From NCBI GenBank assembly GCA_002842935.1, contig PHEM01000220.1:1-5602 (forward strand): a DNA stretch of 5,602 nt, in the 5' to 3' direction. A program made the translations under genes and the position numbers. The notes under the pieces are model-generated. The model did not search any database. It saw nothing but the letters and a program-made list of their open reading frames with translations, and was not told where the DNA came from. How positions within the stretch are numbered: the first letter of the stretch is position 1; every line of letters starts with the position of its first letter. Source of the DNA: Alphaproteobacteria bacterium HGW-Alphaproteobacteria-13. Its GTDB lineage: Bacteria; Pseudomonadota; Alphaproteobacteria; Sphingomonadales; Sphingomonadaceae. Below are positions 1-5,602 of this stretch, piece by piece.

Positions 1-155
1 CGTCTGGTGAGTCCGATAAGTTCAAGTGGTTTCTCTCTGCGTTCGATCTGCGCTGCAAGCCACCATGCCAGGTTGCGGAGCGGGTTCAGGCGCGGTGAAA
101 ACACCCAACGGCCGCGAACGGCCCGCAAATCGTGAACAATTCGCTGCGCGTTTTT
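1..155 (-). other. Unidentified open frame running off the left edge; possible start of a downstream gene
   Basis: After a TGA at 158-156 the minus strand stays open to the edge (about 51 codons) and reads, in part, VFSPRLNPLRNLAWWLAAQI then ERREKPLELIGLTR. The composition looks protein-like, with a Trp-rich amphipathic stretch. Possible starts are TTG at 128 or GTG at 104, but neither has a Shine-Dalgarno sequence, and codons such as AGA, CCA and CTT are unlike the strong GC-ending usage of the cargo gene. An opposing plus-strand frame (3-98, ending ERVQAR) is equally open. I do not recognise either, and this may be non-coding. Confidence 0.2.
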
Positions 156-240
156 TCACCGCATCCGACCGATCGCGAGGCGAAGAACGCTGCATCGTGC
201 TCACCCTTTGGTAGCGCGGGGCAAATGCGCCTGAACCGGT

Positions 241-288
241 AAAGGAGGTGGCGGCAAAGCCCGATAGGCTATGATCGCCTCACCTCCT
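241..288 (-). terminator. Imperfect hairpin, possible weak terminator after the cargo gene
   Basis: AGGAGGTG at 243-250 pairs perfectly with CACCTCCT at 281-288. GCG at 251-253 with CGC at 276-278 extends the stem across a two-base bulge, and AGCC (258-261) with GGCT (267-270) can form an inner hairpin. It lies about 80 nt past the cargo stop. On the minus strand it is followed only by TT and then ACC, so the U-tract is poor, and intrinsic termination is uncertain. There is no T-tract on the plus-strand side either. Confidence 0.3.
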
Positions 289-367
289 CCTTGTCGGCCC
301 GCTCCAGCAAGCGATTCCAAGCGTGTTAACTGCGAGGTTTCCGGTTGCTCGAAAGTGACGTCGGGGA

Positions 368-3300
368 TCAGTTCCTTCCAAACACTACCGCGCCGTCGAC
401 CTGCTTGTCGAAGCCCTGATTGCCGAAGGTGAAGGACAGGCCGATATGGCTGGCTCCTTCGCCCGCGAGGAAGCCGGTAAAGGCGGCATCGCACGATCCA
501 ACCCCACCGCAAACCGCGCCGCTGCCCGTCGCAACCAGACCATAATCCCGGAACACCATGTTGTTCTGGCCCGACGTGCCGACTTCCATGCCCATGGCGG
601 GGTTGGAGGCACCGCCATTGGTGGAAATACCGTAGGTGGACCCGTCCATGGTGACGGACAGATCGACCCCGACGCGCGGCGTGGAACCAAAGGCGACGGC
701 TGCCGCCCCGGTCACGCTGCCGGGCGCCATCGATCCGTCGCGCATGGTCGGATTAGTCGCGCCCACCATCGAATAGGTCGCCGTGCCCGACGTCGGCAGA
801 TTGGTGGCGGGTTCTCCCGAAACCACATGCCAGCCGCCATTGGCCGGCAGATCGACCGTACCAAGCGTGTAGTAACGCCCCGCCGTGCTGCCACCGGCCC
901 ATCGCGCCCAGCCGATGACGTCGGCCACGCCGCCCGGTTCGTGCAGTGTGGCGCCGCCGATCCTCGGCTCCTCGTTCGGCGGCGCGAAGCTGTAGGCGAT
1001 CGGCGCGCCGGTGTTGCTTTCATAAGTCACGGTAGTCGGCTGGCGCTGGTCGATGCCGATGACGGAGGAAGCATATGTGGTGATCTGGTTCGCCACCGGC
1101 GTTCCCGTCAACGGCGGCGTTTCGGGCACGAACGCGCCGCCCTCGAAAACCGCGACGCCCGAAACCTTGGGCGTTTCCACTGTCGAACTGGTCCCGCGGA
1201 TGACATAACCCATGCTGGCCCATCCGGCACCGTCGCCGCCAATCTGGCCACCAATGCCGACTTGACAGGAGATGCCCGTTCGGCACACGCTGGTATCCGC
1301 GCTGAATGTCGCTGGCAATTCGGCACTGAAGGTAAGGCCGCTTTCCCCTAGAGTGTGAGGGAATAATCGCAGAGCGCTTCTTGCCGGGTCGGCCGCGCCG
1401 CCGGTCGTCTGGAAGCTGTAGGTGGCGTCGGGCATCGTCACCGTGCCTTCCAGCCCGACAGTGGGGATCGCGGCGAAACGCACGGCCATGGCGCCGGTGA
1501 AACTGCCCGGTTCTGTTGCTTCGTCCGAATAGACCGGCCGTGTGGCCGCCTTCAGCGTATAGCTGATCGTACCGTTACCAGGAGCATTCGTCAGCGGGGC
1601 GATGACGGCATAATGCGCGCCGTTATTCGCGCCATAGATCACGTTCTGACCTTCCAGCCTGCCGCCGGTATAGCGGCCGAGTTGCCAGTCCGCGTCGCCG
1701 GCCAGGTCGGCGACGGCCATGCCTTCCCCGCGTGCGAACAGCAAATCGCCGGTGCGGCTGGGATTAGACTCGTCGTAGGTCAGCGACACCAGTCCGCGAT
1801 CGTCATAGACGGCATCGAACATCGCCAGATTGTTCCGACCACCTGCTACGATGTTGGAACCTCCACCGTTGACGAAAAAGGGCAATTGGTCATCATGGGC
1901 GAAAGCCGCCGTCAAGCTGCCCGACGCGACACCCGCGCCGGCATCGAAGGACAGGCCGGACAGGTCATTTGACCTCATTGCATAGACGCCCGTGGCCTGT
2001 CGCTCTCCCCCGACGGTCAGGAAATAGCCGCCTGCCCGATCCATATCCTCGTGGAACGCGCCCGCGATGCGCATCGTGCAGGACGCAAGGTCGGTGCAAT
2101 AATCGCCCGCTCCACTCGTCATCGGCGCGAAGATAGCAAAGTTGGAACTGGTCAGAATCGTGCCCCCGGTCGCAACGCCAGCGAGGCCGCCTGGCGTAGA
2201 GAAAGCATAATCACTGTCCAGCGCCAGCGTGCCTTCGAGGGCGAGGCGCGGCACCGGGCCGAAAGCCACTGCCATCGACATATCCAGTGCCGCATTGGCG
2301 ACGTTGCCGCCAGTCTGGATCATATAGTCGTCGAGCTGATAGGTCGCCGTGCCGCTGACCGGCGGCACCTTGGCCGGATTCCCGATGGTGACGAGATCCA
2401 GATAACGGCCGTCTGCAATGGCCATATCCGTTCCATAATATTTGAAAGTGCCCGTGCCATAGCGCGTCAACAATATGTCGTCGTCGCCGCGCTGTTCGAT
2501 CAGGGGCAGGTCGCCGCGACCGAACGTCTCCGGATTTGCAGCCGTGCCGATCGAATCGAAGCCGCCGTCGTCGCCGCGCACCGCCATGGTATTGTGACCG
2601 CCATAATGGACGCTCAAACTTCCATCGGGCCGTGCGACGAAGGTGGTGCGATAGCCGATCATATCGGCGGTGTTGAAATTGGCGCCCACGATGTCGCCTG
2701 GCGGCGTTTCGCCGCCGGGGTCGCTGCCTCCGTCATTGCCGGAACTGGCGACGAAGCCTGCCGATCCGGTGAAGCCGACGCTGTCTTCGCCGCCATTCCG
2801 CGATCCATAGGCTAGCACCAGCGCGCTGGCGCCATCGCCCGCCGGCGTTGCGCCGAGATAGAGTTCGCACCCGCTCGCGCCGCTCACGCACGCCTTGCCC
2901 GTGCCGGACAGCACCGCCGTTTGCTGGATGGCGATCCGGTCCGCCGACGTGGCGTAGGTGGTGACGGACAGGCTATCCAGCCCGTCGATGCCGCCCGGCG
3001 TGGTAAAGCTGTAGGTCGCGTCGTCGGGCATGGCGACGCTGCCTTCGGCCGCCATGCGGATTTGCAGTCCATCATATTTGACCGCCAGTGCGGCGTCGAA
3101 CGTGCCGGGCGCGGAGGAACCGTCGTTGAACGTGGGACTGGTCGCGCTGTCGAGCACATAGTTGATCGTCGCGCTGGCCGGCGGATTGGTCAGCGGCGCG
3201 CCAGTGGTGAGATGCAGCCCCTGATTGTCGCCCAGCGCATAGGTCTGGCCGTTTTGCGTGAACTGATCGCCGGTGACGCGCGTGGAGGTGGTCGCCGTCC

Positions 3301-5029
3301 CCTGATCGCGCTGTGCGGCCACCGCGCCGCCGTCCACCAATATGTCGCTGCTGATATAGACCGGCACGCCATTCGCATCGAGCACCAGGGGTGCGGTGAA
3401 ACCTCCCGTGCTGACCGACGCGACCTCTGCCGCATGGGGGCGGTTGATTGACTGCGCCGTGGCATAGGTCGCCACCGTGCCGCCCAGCGCGGGCAGGCCG
3501 GGGAAGGAGTCGGCGTTCTGATCCTCGTAGGAAACATAGTTGAAATAGGTGTTGAGCAGGTAATTATCCTCGCCCCGCCCCGCTTGCTGGAGCGCGAGGC
3601 TTACGCTGTCGTTGAAATAGGTCTTCAGCGTTTCGAAATCGGCGGCGGTGTAGCCGCTGGGCAGGCCGTTCGCCTTGATATGGGTGAGGAAGCCATCGAC
3701 CACGGCCAGCATCTGCGCCGGGGTGGCGCCGGGTTCCGGCTCTGGTCCCGTGTCGGGATCGAAACCGGCGAAATCGCCTGGCTGTCCACCGTCTTGCAGG
3801 AAGGCCAAATAGGTGCGCAGCAGCGCGGCCTGCGCATCGAACAGGGTGTCGAGCAGGCCCGATGCCTCCAGCGCGGCAAGGTAGAGCTGAATCTGCGCGG
3901 CGGTGGCGCCATCATAAGCCGCAATGTCGCCGCCCTGCGCCAGATAGGCGAGATAGGCGGAAATCGCCTCGCCATATTGCGCCAGCACGGCCGGATCGAT
4001 GCCGTCGCCATATTGAAACGCCGCCGGATCGCCGCCGCTCGCGAGATAATCCAGATAGGCCATGACCAGCGATTGCTGCACGCCGACGATCCGGTCGAGC
4101 AGGCCGTTGCTTTGCAGATAGTGCAGATAGGCATTCACTGCATTGAGATCCGCGCCATCGAAGCTCGTCGGCGCGCCGCCTGCGGCCAGGAGCTGGAGAT
4201 ATTGCGTCAATATCGCGTTGTAGGACGCCTGGAACTCCCCGGCCGCCCCCCCGGCCGCCAGAAAGCGCAGATAGGTGTCCATAAGGGACGGCGCGAATGG
4301 CGCGGCATCATTGGTCCGCAGCGGGGCGAGAGCCGCTGCCAACTGGTGCGAATAGGCCAGCAGCCGTTCGACATCGCCCGAAGGCAGCGAAGCCGACACC
4401 GGCCGAAGCGCGCGGCTATCGATGGCGCGTGCCGACTGGAGAATATCACCCGACGCGCCGATAGCGGCCAGCGCCTGACCCAGCGTGACGGGCAGGCCGT
4501 TCATCGCTGCCGCGCGAATGCCTTCTCGCCGCAGCGATGCGACCGAAGCCGAGGGCGCCTGCTGGGCAGGATTGGCGAATACGCGCATGGGGGCAGACGC
4601 GGCTGCCATTCGCCATGCCGAACCTGCGGAGAAGCTCTGACGGCCGCCATTGCCGTCAACCGTCATCGAGCCTTGCAGCACATGGCCCCGGACCAGGCCA
4701 TCCCGCACGGCAAGGCTGGCCGCACCGAGAATAGTGGCGGCGCCGTTGCCCTCGAAGCGCACGATTATGGGCGCATTCCCCCCCGATTTCACGGTAGCGG
4801 CGCCTTCGGCGATCGTCAGTTGACCCTCGCTGATGCGGAACCGCGCCTTGCCGACCATACCGACGATGGCGCCGTTCTCCAGCCGGATCTGGGTCACGCC
4901 GCTCTCGCGATCTTGCCAGGCGCCTTCCGGAACCGGTCCGTTCTGCCCGAAGATATAGTCCGCCGCCGTCGCCGGCTGGGCGATTGACAGAAGGGAAGCC
5001 GTGGTGAGCAGGATTGCCTTGTTGAACAT
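368..5029 (-). CDS. Giant secreted Slam/T11SS-type cargo: signal peptide, FecR-like domain, helical repeats, four TbpB-like barrel units
   Basis: This gene encodes 1553 residues from the ATG at 5029 to a TGA at 370-368. I chose this start because GGAG at 5041-5038 lies 8 nt upstream and the signal peptide begins at once (MFNKAILLTTASLL). An in-frame TTG at 5047 would only add six residues. Residues 1-22 are a Sec signal peptide with likely cleavage at PATA|AD. No Cys follows, so it is not a lipoprotein. Residues about 40-142 resemble a FecR domain (IRLENGAIV, then PIIVRFEGNGAATILGAASL, VLQGSMTV, FSAGSAWRM). Residues 249-504 are helical repeats with YLxYLxxGG. Four beta-rich units follow at about 518-762, 780-1022, 1037-1298 and 1312-1553, joined by Gly/Pro/Asp-rich linkers. 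They share AVxF, EGxVTM and YSFxTxGG motifs, resemble TbpB-type barrel cargo domains, and each has one Cys pair. The last unit ends in GAVVFGRN at the C-terminus, where Slam cargo is normally recognised. The inferred role is a secreted or surface-exposed binding protein exported by the upstream barrel protein. The ligand is unknown. Confidence 0.85.
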   Translation of the reverse strand: MFNKAILLTTASLLSIAQPATAADYIFGQNGPVPEGAWQDRESGVTQIRLENGAIVGMVGKARFRISEGQLTIAEGAATVKSGGNAPIIVRFEGNGAATILGAASLAVRDGLVRGHVLQGSMTVDGNGGRQSFSAGSAWRMAAASAPMRVFANPAQQAPSASVASLRREGIRAAAMNGLPVTLGQALAAIGASGDILQSARAIDSRALRPVSASLPSGDVERLLAYSHQLAAALAPLRTNDAAPFAPSLMDTYLRFLAAGGAAGEFQASYNAILTQYLQLLAAGGAPTSFDGADLNAVNAYLHYLQSNGLLDRIVGVQQSLVMAYLDYLASGGDPAAFQYGDGIDPAVLAQYGEAISAYLAYLAQGGDIAAYDGATAAQIQLYLAALEASGLLDTLFDAQAALLRTYLAFLQDGGQPGDFAGFDPDTGPEPEPGATPAQMLAVVDGFLTHIKANGLPSGYTAADFETLKTYFNDSVSLALQQAGRGEDNYLLNTYFNYVSYEDQNADSFPGLPALGGTVATYATAQSINRPHAAEVASVSTGGFTAPLVLDANGVPVYISSDILVDGGAVAAQRDQGTATTSTRVTGDQFTQNGQTYALGDNQGLHLTTGAPLTNPPASATINYVLDSATSPTFNDGSSAPGTFDAALAVKYDGLQIRMAAEGSVAMPDDATYSFTTPGGIDGLDSLSVTTYATSADRIAIQQTAVLSGTGKACVSGASGCELYLGATPAGDGASALVLAYGSRNGGEDSVGFTGSAGFVASSGNDGGSDPGGETPPGDIVGANFNTADMIGYRTTFVARPDGSLSVHYGGHNTMAVRGDDGGFDSIGTAANPETFGRGDLPLIEQRGDDDILLTRYGTGTFKYYGTDMAIADGRYLDLVTIGNPAKVPPVSGTATYQLDDYMIQTGGNVANAALDMSMAVAFGPVPRLALEGTLALDSDYAFSTPGGLAGVATGGTILTSSNFAIFAPMTSGAGDYCTDLASCTMRIAGAFHEDMDRAGGYFLTVGGERQATGVYAMRSNDLSGLSFDAGAGVASGSLTAAFAHDDQLPFFVNGGGSNIVAGGRNNLAMFDAVYDDRGLVSLTYDESNPSRTGDLLFARGEGMAVADLAGDADWQLGRYTGGRLEGQNVIYGANNGAHYAVIAPLTNAPGNGTISYTLKAATRPVYSDEATEPGSFTGAMAVRFAAIPTVGLEGTVTMPDATYSFQTTGGAADPARSALRLFPHTLGESGLTFSAELPATFSADTSVCRTGISCQVGIGGQIGGDGAGWASMGYVIRGTSSTVETPKVSGVAVFEGGAFVPETPPLTGTPVANQITTYASSVIGIDQRQPTTVTYESNTGAPIAYSFAPPNEEPRIGGATLHEPGGVADVIGWARWAGGSTAGRYYTLGTVDLPANGGWHVVSGEPATNLPTSGTATYSMVGATNPTMRDGSMAPGSVTGAAAVAFGSTPRVGVDLSVTMDGSTYGISTNGGASNPAMGMEVGTSGQNNMVFRDYGLVATGSGAVCGGVGSCDAAFTGFLAGEGASHIGLSFTFGNQGFDKQVDGAVVFGRN
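371..1096 (-). repeat. Barrel-like unit 4 of 4, C-terminal (cargo residues about 1312-1553)
   Basis: The core at residues 1412-1473 contains SGTATYSMVGATNPTMRD, MAPGSVTGAAAVAF, PRVGVDLSVTMDGSTY and STNGG. The Cys pair is C1507 and C1513 (CX5C). It ends with TGFLAGEGASHIGLSFTFGN and VDGAVVFGRN at the protein terminus. In known Slam cargo the C-terminal barrel domain carries the information for export, so this copy is the best candidate for the export signal; that role is inferred here. Confidence 0.7.
1136..1921 (-). repeat. Barrel-like unit 3 of 4 (cargo residues about 1037-1298)
   Basis: The core at residues 1152-1211 contains GTISYTLKAATRPVYSD, EPGSFTGAMAVRF, TVGLEGTVTMPDATYSF and QTTGG, very close to unit 1. 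The Cys pair is C1249 and C1255 (CX5C). The unit closes with VSGVAVFEGG, equivalent to the VDGAVVFGRN end of unit 4, which supports calling it a complete repeat. A Pro/Thr-rich linker (FVPETPPLTGTP) leads into unit 4. Confidence 0.7.
1964..2692 (-). repeat. Barrel-like unit 2 of 4, most diverged (cargo residues about 780-1022)
   Basis: The core at residues 890-948 keeps SGTATYQL, MAVAFGPVPRLALEGTLAL and YAFSTPGG but lacks the DGSxAPGxF loop found in units 1, 3 and 4. The Cys pair is C978 and C984 (CX5C). The segment before the core (residues about 780-870) is rich in Asp and Gly and forms its own strand-rich region, probably the handle-like half of the unit. Confidence 0.65.
2744..3478 (-). 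repeat. Barrel-like unit 1 of 4 (cargo residues about 518-762)
   Basis: This is the first tandem beta-rich unit. The diagnostic core at residues 618-680 contains the strand INYVLDSATSPTF, then DGSSAPGTFDAALAVKY, AAEGSVAMPDDATYSF and TTPGG. The Cys pair is C714 and C721 (CX6C), one residue wider than in the other units. A Gly/Asp/Pro-rich linker (residues about 762-779) follows. The similarity to units 3 and 4 is visible by eye. The assignment to the TbpB-type barrel fold is inferred. Confidence 0.7.
3518..4285 (-). repeat. Array of about 24-residue YLxYLxxGG helical repeats inside the cargo protein
   Basis: Cargo residues 249-504 contain about ten copies of a helical unit whose first helix reads xxYLxxLxxxG. 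Examples are TYLRFLAAGG, QYLQLLAAGG, AYLHYLQSNG, AYLDYLASGG, AYLAYLAQGG, LYLAALEASG and TYLAFLQDGG, followed by more diverged GFLTHIKANG, TYFNDSVS and TYFNYVSY copies. Four of the units are exactly 24 residues (274-297, 298-321, 356-379, 380-403). Two are longer, at 34 and 39 residues, the latter through an insertion with PEPEPG near residue 430. The likely structure is a helical hairpin solenoid or stalk between the FecR-like domain and the barrel units. I do not recognise a named repeat family. Confidence 0.75.
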
Positions 5030-5043
5030 CAGTCTCTCTCCAA
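5030..5043 (-). promoter_or_regulatory. Short intergenic ribosome binding site that decides the cargo start
   Basis: On the minus strand the 14 nt between the barrel-gene stop (TGA, 5046-5044) and the ATG at 5029 contain GGAGAGAGAC. The GGAG at 5041-5038 is 8 nt from the ATG, a normal Shine-Dalgarno spacing. There is no room for a separate promoter, so co-transcription and probable translational coupling with the upstream gene are inferred. A TTG at 5047 overlaps the upstream stop as TTGA but would place six residues (MIGERL) before the signal peptide, so it is the less likely start. Confidence 0.7.
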
Positions 5044-5602
5044 TCAAAATTCGTGCCGGATGCCGAGGCTCACGGTCGCGCGCTCGTAGTCGTAGAGCGC
5101 GAAATTGCTCCAGTTGCGGGTGTAGGTGACGCGCGGACGGGCATAGAGATTGTCCGTCAGCCGCACTTTCAGCCCCAGGGAGAGGTCGACCTGTTCATCC
5201 TTGCGCTGGGCCAGGAACAGAGGATCTGCCGCATCGTGGCGCCTGAGCTGGCCACCGATCCCGGCGACGACCGCAAGGCCGGTTCCGATCGGCTGTTCGA
5301 CGGCGACGTTGAGCCGCGCATAGTCGTAGGACAAATGGTCGCCCGCCGCGCGGCGTGTTTCCTCATGCCCCCCCGACAGCGACAGGATCATGGTCCGTGC
5401 CGCATAGGATATGCCGACGCTGTAACGATCGGCATCGCGTAGCGGATCATTGTCGAAATTCAGGCGGAAGAACTCGCCGGAGAAGCTCAGCGCCTCGCCG
5501 TTCTTCAACCGCTTGGTATATTGTCCGATCCCGCCGACGCTCTGCCGGAAACTGCGCTGACCGAACCAGAATTGCTGGCCTTGCAGCGAGAAGGAGAGAA
5601 CA
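5044..5602 (-). CDS. Slam-like (DUF560/SlipAM) outer-membrane barrel protein, C-terminal part, 5' end outside window
   Basis: The frame is open from the right edge to a TGA at 5046-5044, giving about 185 visible residues. They alternate polar and hydrophobic residues in amphipathic strands joined by short turns and charged loops. Examples are EALSFSGEFFRLNF, YSVGISYAARTMILSLSG and VDLSLGLKVRLTDNLYARP. The protein ends in a classic outer-membrane beta-signal, VSLGIRHEF, with terminal Phe. The stretch SNFALYDYER, about 21 residues from the end, and the preceding RPRVTYTRNW match the conserved end of the Slam/DUF560 barrel. That family consists of outer-membrane proteins, usually with periplasmic TPRs before a 14-strand barrel, that move surface lipoproteins or soluble cargo across the outer membrane (T11SS). 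The TPR part would lie outside the window and is not seen. A TTG at 5508 is internal, because the frame continues upstream without a stop. The stop lies 14 nt before the large cargo gene, which indicates an operon. Barrel identity is strong; the Slam assignment is from memory of the family. Confidence 0.8.
   Translation of the reverse strand, partial: VLSFSLQGQQFWFGQRSFRQSVGGIGQYTKRLKNGEALSFSGEFFRLNFDNDPLRDADRYSVGISYAARTMILSLSGGHEETRRAAGDHLSYDYARLNVAVEQPIGTGLAVVAGIGGQLRRHDAADPLFLAQRKDEQVDLSLGLKVRLTDNLYARPRVTYTRNWSNFALYDYERATVSLGIRHEF

Larger units (their letters stand above)
1..367. other. Stretch downstream of the operon without a supported gene
   Basis: These 367 bases lie between the cargo stop and the left edge. 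They contain the imperfect hairpin at 241-288, a GGCC-GCGAAC-GGCC inverted repeat near 110-123, a T6 run at 151-156, and short open frames on both strands in the first 155 bases. I see no tRNA, no clear promoter and no insertion-sequence end. The part from 289 to 367 shows nothing distinctive. Confidence 0.5.

Noticed and set aside
271..432. Small plus-strand frame (53 codons) downstream of the perfect AAAGGAGGTG at 241-250
   Set aside because: The ATG is 20 nt from the motif, which is too far. The product is Pro/Arg/Cys/Ser-rich without pattern, it overlaps the cargo 3' end, and the AGGAGGTG is explained by the hairpin.
446..1351. Plus-strand open frame of 301 codons
   Set aside because: It is antisense to barrel-like units 3 and 4 of the cargo. 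Its composition is dominated by Arg, Gly, Ala and His with no fold-like pattern.
2051..2815. Plus-strand open frame of 254 codons
   Set aside because: It is antisense to units 1 and 2 of the cargo gene, with no recognisable motif and no ribosome binding site that stands out.
3584..4987. Long plus-strand open frame of 467 codons opposite the cargo gene
   Set aside because: It is antisense to the signal peptide, FecR-like domain and helical repeats, which make clear sense on the minus strand. Its translation is Arg/Gly/His/Ile-rich with no domain pattern, a usual shadow of a high-GC gene.
4964..5029. Cargo as a surface lipoprotein, as for many Slam substrates
   Set aside because: There is no Cys anywhere near the signal-peptide end; the sequence runs QPATA-ADYIFG, a signal peptidase I site. 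The only cysteines lie in the C-terminal repeats.
368..5029. RTX/type I secretion substrate, because of Gly/Asp-rich stretches
   Set aside because: No GGxGxDxxx nonapeptide repeats are present, the protein has a Sec signal peptide, and the Gly/Asp stretches are short linkers or loops.
5044..5508. Barrel protein starting at the TTG at 5508 as a complete 154-residue protein
   Set aside because: The frame stays open from 5508 to the right edge with barrel-like strands (QQFWFGQRSF, VGGIGQYTK), so this is an internal Leu codon of a longer protein.
368..5602. Two-partner secretion (TpsA/TpsB, type Vb) or autotransporter
   Set aside because: The cargo has no N-terminal TPS haemagglutinin-type domain and no beta-helix repeats, and it has no translocator barrel fused at its C-terminus. 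The end of the upstream protein looks like DUF560, with its SNFALYDYER stretch, better than FhaC-type barrels.

Overview
The window looks like part of a high-GC (about 60-65% by eye) alphaproteobacterial chromosome or large replicon. Codon style and protein character suggest a sphingomonad-type organism, but no taxonomic marker gene is present, so this is an inference. Both recognisable genes are on the minus strand and are transcribed from the right edge towards the left.

Right edge (5044-5602): the C-terminal part of an outer-membrane beta-barrel protein, cut by the window edge. Its last strands, its conserved SNFALYDYER stretch and its terminal Phe match the barrel of Slam-type proteins (DUF560/SlipAM, the outer-membrane component of the type 11 secretion system, T11SS).

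Centre (368-5029): one very large gene begins 14 nt after that stop codon and encodes a 1553-residue exported protein. In order it has a Sec signal peptide without a lipobox, a FecR-like beta domain, an array of roughly 24-residue helical repeats with a YLxYLxxGG pattern, and four tandem copies of a roughly 245-260-residue beta-rich unit. The units resemble the TbpB-type beta-barrel domain of Slam/T11SS cargo. Each unit carries one closely spaced cysteine pair. The two genes are best read as an operon in which the barrel protein exports the giant protein to the cell surface or medium. The cargo's ligand cannot be read from the sequence.

Left edge (1-367): no convincing gene. It holds an imperfect hairpin that could be a weak terminator for the operon, and two short open frames on opposite strands running off the edge, neither of which I can identify.
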